64,000 bases of DNA from Sesamum alatum. Its lineage: Eukaryota; Streptophyta; Magnoliopsida; Lamiales; Pedaliaceae. Within the stretch, counting starts at the first letter, position 1; every line of letters begins with the position of its first letter. Location: positions 6,014,001 through 6,078,000 of the forward strand of contig JACGWO010000003.1 of assembly GCA_034509735.1 (NCBI GenBank), written 5' to 3'. Below the pieces are notes generated by a model, which had not been told where the DNA came from, did no database searches, and saw nothing but the letters and a program-made list of their open reading frames with translations. Positions 60,375-64,000 of the stretch are shown piece by piece. Made by a program: the position numbers and the translations under genes.

Positions 60375-62589
60375 TTTTTAAATCTACATTTAAAACAGAG
60401 TTCGCGATCAGCAGAATATAAAAGACGGTGGTTTGATAAAAATTAAATGCATGGTCTTTAGTCATTTAATGCTCCCACTATTTATACGAAAACACGGTAC
60501 TCTCAAACGTGATTTTCGGGAAACCCTTTCCTAGTGGGCTTGGGATCCACAGCGATTTTTCCCATACCCCGCTTTTACGATTCGCATGGAAAAAATCCTG
60601 TGGGAGGTATACCAAACCATTCTCGTTCCACGAGATTCCCAAGACTATTGCCTCACCCTTTCACATGATGCCGAGGACTCCAAGCGAATCATGTTAATTG
60701 GGCGTTAGACCCGACCCAACCTACCGAGCCATAGACCCACTGTTACCCCCACGACTCGTGAGACAGGTAATAGTGGTCTATTCTTCGTTCATGACACAGT
60801 GTAGCTTCTTTTAAGTACAATAACGTGCCACGACCCGTGAGACCACGCTATTGACCTAAATCAGCTTCCTCACTATGCCATGGATTGGAAGGCATAGACA
60901 AACTCCTAAGAGTTCATGTCCATTTTGACTAGGGTCTAATATTTGGACATTGGTCCAACCAATGTGAGAGTAGTAAAGACCGAGATCTCATAACATAATA
61001 CATCTACACATTCATCCATAATGCGTAATAAATAAATGCATCCATAGCAGTTATATGATAAATAAAAACACCATTCATCCATCATAATAACCACATGCAA
61101 AATTAAAGCCTAGCACGCCCCTGTTGGATGATCACGAGCCCGAATCCTATGCGATCCACTGAGCCCGCAGTGGATCTATGGTCAATCTAGTGTTGGTCCT
61201 ATACTATTACATTAATAGTAACCCAATCATCATTCTGATGGGCCTTGGTCTCTTTTCTCTTTCCTCACTTCATGGAAACACCTTGGAACCTCCAGTCTGG
61301 GCTCTCCATGTGGACCTTCCTTCTACTCCATCAATTACATAAAAATAAAACCTCACTCCTATTCTACTCTCATTACATATTAAAAATAGAAATCCCCAGC
61401 AAAAACCCGGGGGGAGTACATAAGGAGGGAGATAGAATGCCTTATTATTCCAAGGCAACTAGAAAGAGAGAAGGAGAAAGCAGTAAAAGAGGCACACAGG
61501 CCCAACATAAAATTAAATCATACATTCGGTCTAGGGCTCGTGATCATCCGTTTCATCCAACACACATAATTATATGATCCAATCACACAATAATAATATA
61601 CCGATAATACATGATAACCAATCATAATTATTCAAGATGAATTAATAAATAAATGGGTAGCATGTGAAAATATGGCATAACCGTTGGTAATAATATTTTC
61701 TCGTTTTAGGAAAACCTTTCCTCATTATTTTAAGTAAAACTATCCCCGGGATTCCAAATCCAATATATTTTACTTCGCAAAATAATGTCTTAGAAAATTA
61801 GCAAAATTGAACAAAAAATGAATTTTCAGAATTAATTCAAAAATTAAAACTGAAAAAATAAATAAAATAAAAATAGGGAGAAAACCCTAGCAACACCAGC
61901 CGCCGGCCGCCGCCACCGACAGCAGCCAGCCGGCGTGCGAGCAGGGCAGCAGGCTCAGCCTGCCGACCCAGCGCGCGCATAGGCCTTTGCATGCAGGCGC
62001 GTGCGCCTGGTCGGCAGCAGGCCGCGCGGCCTGGCGCTCCGGCAGGCAGTGCGCGCGCGCACGCTCACTAGGCGTGCGCATCGGGTGCGCGCGCGCAAAC
62101 ACCACCGTGTACGTGCGCGCGTGCCTGGCGCCGCCTGGTGCCCGCACGCGCGCGGACTCTCCACCGCGCATCCGCGCGCGCGTGCGCAGACACCCCTGTG
62201 CGCGCACTCGCGCGCGGCCCCTCTGGCCGCGCGTCCGGGCGCGCAGGCTTCCAGCACACTAGCCTGGCGCGCGCGCGCGGGCTTCCTTGCCCGTTTGTGC
62301 GCGCGCCCGGCCAGCGGCTCTGCCTGAGGCCCGGCCCCGCGTCCGCCTGGCGGGCTGCACGCAGCCTTGCGCATCTGGCCGGGTGGCTGGTCGGCGTGCG
62401 GCGTTTCTTCGTTCTTCCTTCAATTTTCACCCCCCGTTTCCCAAGAAAAAACATGAATTAAAAGCAAGAAACGGCATGTTTTAATAATCACGAAACCAAG
62501 AATTATTTAAAACATGCCAAAAACACGTTTCATGCTTAAAACGCATATTAAATCCTAGGCCTATACACCGAACCAGGCTCTGATACCAC
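60375..62589 (-). other. B-m2 leader
   Basis: Antisense B leader. It carries the hairpin at 60828-60863 (loop with one change), the GC hairpin array at about 61890-62400, and a canonical primer-binding site (antisense) at 62577-62588. No coding sequence. Confidence 0.85.
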
Positions 62590-64000
62590 TGAAAGATTGT
62601 GGATGGTCCCGGGAAAGTAGCGCGAACGCGGAAGCGCGGTATAAAATTAAAATACGAAAATTAAACATGCTTTGATAAAGTAAATAAACACGTTCAAGGG
62701 GTGTGCCCTTGAACTTTCCCGGGTGTTTGGTGTATCTCATGAAATTAAAAGCATAAAACAAATCATGGAGGCCATAGGATTGAAAAATAAAAAGAACGAA
62801 AAATTAAATCGGAACCTACCGATTGTCGTTTTTCGTCTTCTACTGCTACTCGCGTTGTTCCCCGATTTGCTCCAAGTCTCGTTCTTGAGACTCTCCAAAC
62901 AGTAACACGCAATCCACCCACGTATCTTGCACGTCGTGCTAGCGAACGAACAAGTATAATATTGGAGAGGATGAATTAATAACACGTTATTAATTAACGG
63001 TATTAATTCTCCTTTTTTATCTAATGTTCCAAGAACAAAAGAATCAAGAAGTGTTTTCTTGTTTGAGGAGAGAGAGAGGGCGGACGAGAGGGGAGAGGAA
63101 GAGAGCCGAATTTGTGTGTGTGTGTGTATGTGTTGGAATTTCATCACATTTCAAATAATAAAAGACTAGGACTATATATAGAGGAGGAGTTTAATCCTCT
63201 TTAACTCCAACTCTAAAGAGGTCTATTTTGACTAGGATTTTGACCTAGTCAAAGTCCTAGTCAAAGTAGTATTTGACCTAGTCAAATTAATCATAGCCAT
63301 CCATCTCTCCCTTTTAATCTCAACCATTAATTTAATTTAATGGAATATTTAAATACAATTAAATATTCCAAAGGGCAAATAAATAAATATAATAAATCAT
63401 AAATATTTATTCTAGGCCTATTAAATTAATCCTCTAATAAATCCAATTTATTAGATTAATTCCTTTTATGAAATAGAAGGAATTAATTCTCCTAAGAAAA
63501 TAAAGGTCCCGATTAAATCCAATTTAATCATTCCTTTTCTCCAATATTTAATTCTAAATTAAATACTTGATGTGTGTGGATTCTGTGTGATTCTTTAGGT
63601 TCACCTTTCAGCTAGACTTGGTCGGATTCCTAGAATCCGTCCGTTACCATGGGTGGCCATCTAGCAATGGTCCATGGCACTAGAAACTAGGTGAAATATC
63701 CGGGGATGAATATTTAGGCTCTAACAGTACACTTGTCCTTCTGTCAACGGTCTCACCACTTAGGGTCTAGGGCACGGAAAATGCAGGTACCCATTTTGGA
63801 CCTAAGTGTCGGTCTGTCCTTACTAAACGCCGCAAGGGAAGCCTTCCCTTTTGTTCAGTTACTGTGGCCACAGATTTTAGGGACAAGACACAGAGCATAC
63901 GTGAGACTCAACAGTCAATGCCTTTCGACAGGAGACAGATCCTTTCTTGGAAACTACTGTCACTTTGTACACCAGAGCTGCACTAGACATGGCTTATAAC
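62590..64000 (-). repeat. Copia-B 5' LTR of B-m2, cut by the window end
   Basis: Starts tgaaag next to the primer-binding site. 1411 of about 1960 bp are present, including the TATA/W-box region and the CTGTGGCCACAG palindrome near 63865. Confidence 0.93.

Larger units (their letters stand above)
54388..64000 (-). mobile_element. Copia-B element B-m2, minus strand, runs off the window
   Basis: 3' LTR 54388-56345, internal 56346-62589, 5' LTR from 62590. It is inserted in the D LTR after 'ataaa'; the matching duplication should lie beyond the window. It is the B copy with no nested insertion. Confidence 0.92.

Overview
The window is plant nuclear DNA made almost entirely of nested Ty1/copia LTR retrotransposons. 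I find no intact host gene, tRNA gene, CRISPR array or bacterial-type operon. The evidence is repeated copia Gag-Pol coding sequence (CCHC knuckle, DTG protease, DD35E integrase, YVDD reverse transcriptase, RNase H), LTRs of about 1.9-2.2 kb beginning TGTTAGAATAGG and ending TTCA, primer-binding sites TGGTATCAGAGC (complementary to the 3' end of plant initiator tRNA-Met), polypurine tracts AAGTGGGAGAT, and an insert of probable plant mitochondrial DNA. The host looks like a flowering plant; I cannot name the species.

Four related LTR types occur. I call them A (LTR about 2.23 kb), B (about 1.98 kb), C and D (one partial copy each). Layout: 1-1444, a B leader fragment (-) cut by a B LTR (+). 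1445-4730, an AT-rich Helitron-like segment bounded by a 271-bp direct repeat. 4731-5219 and 46964-47079, one A LTR (-) split by a B element (-), called B-m1, at 5220-46963. Both sides of B-m1 carry the target duplication agtac. Inside B-m1 lie a C LTR fragment, two stacked B LTRs, a tandem A element (LTR-internal-LTR-internal, 10918-24293), a B element reaching a 500-N gap (28853-29352), an LTR fragment, and a full B element (+) at 29592-41813. That last element carries a 1.96-kb organellar insert in its leader. Then come B-m1 gag (-), leader and 5' LTR.

After 47079 lies the RNase H end of the A(-) element, joined head to head with an old A element (+) at 47379-52900. A 2228-bp solo A LTR sits in that element's gag with a perfect gccac duplication. 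A D-type LTR (52901-54387) follows, cut by a second B element (-), B-m2, which has the longest pol reading frame of the B copies and runs off the window end.

All coding regions are decayed: frameshifts, C-to-T nonsense changes, a reverse transcriptase deletion and a protease active-site change. Two A copies share one frameshift in RNase H, which suggests that a defective A lineage was amplified by enzymes supplied in trans, perhaps by the related B family. The most interesting non-coding signals are a leader RNA hairpin with an invariant loop whose stem covaries between families A and B, an array of GC-rich hairpins in every B leader with enough sequence, a dense W-box cluster in the B LTR promoter, and a possible leader intron that would place gag AUG near the mRNA 5' end.
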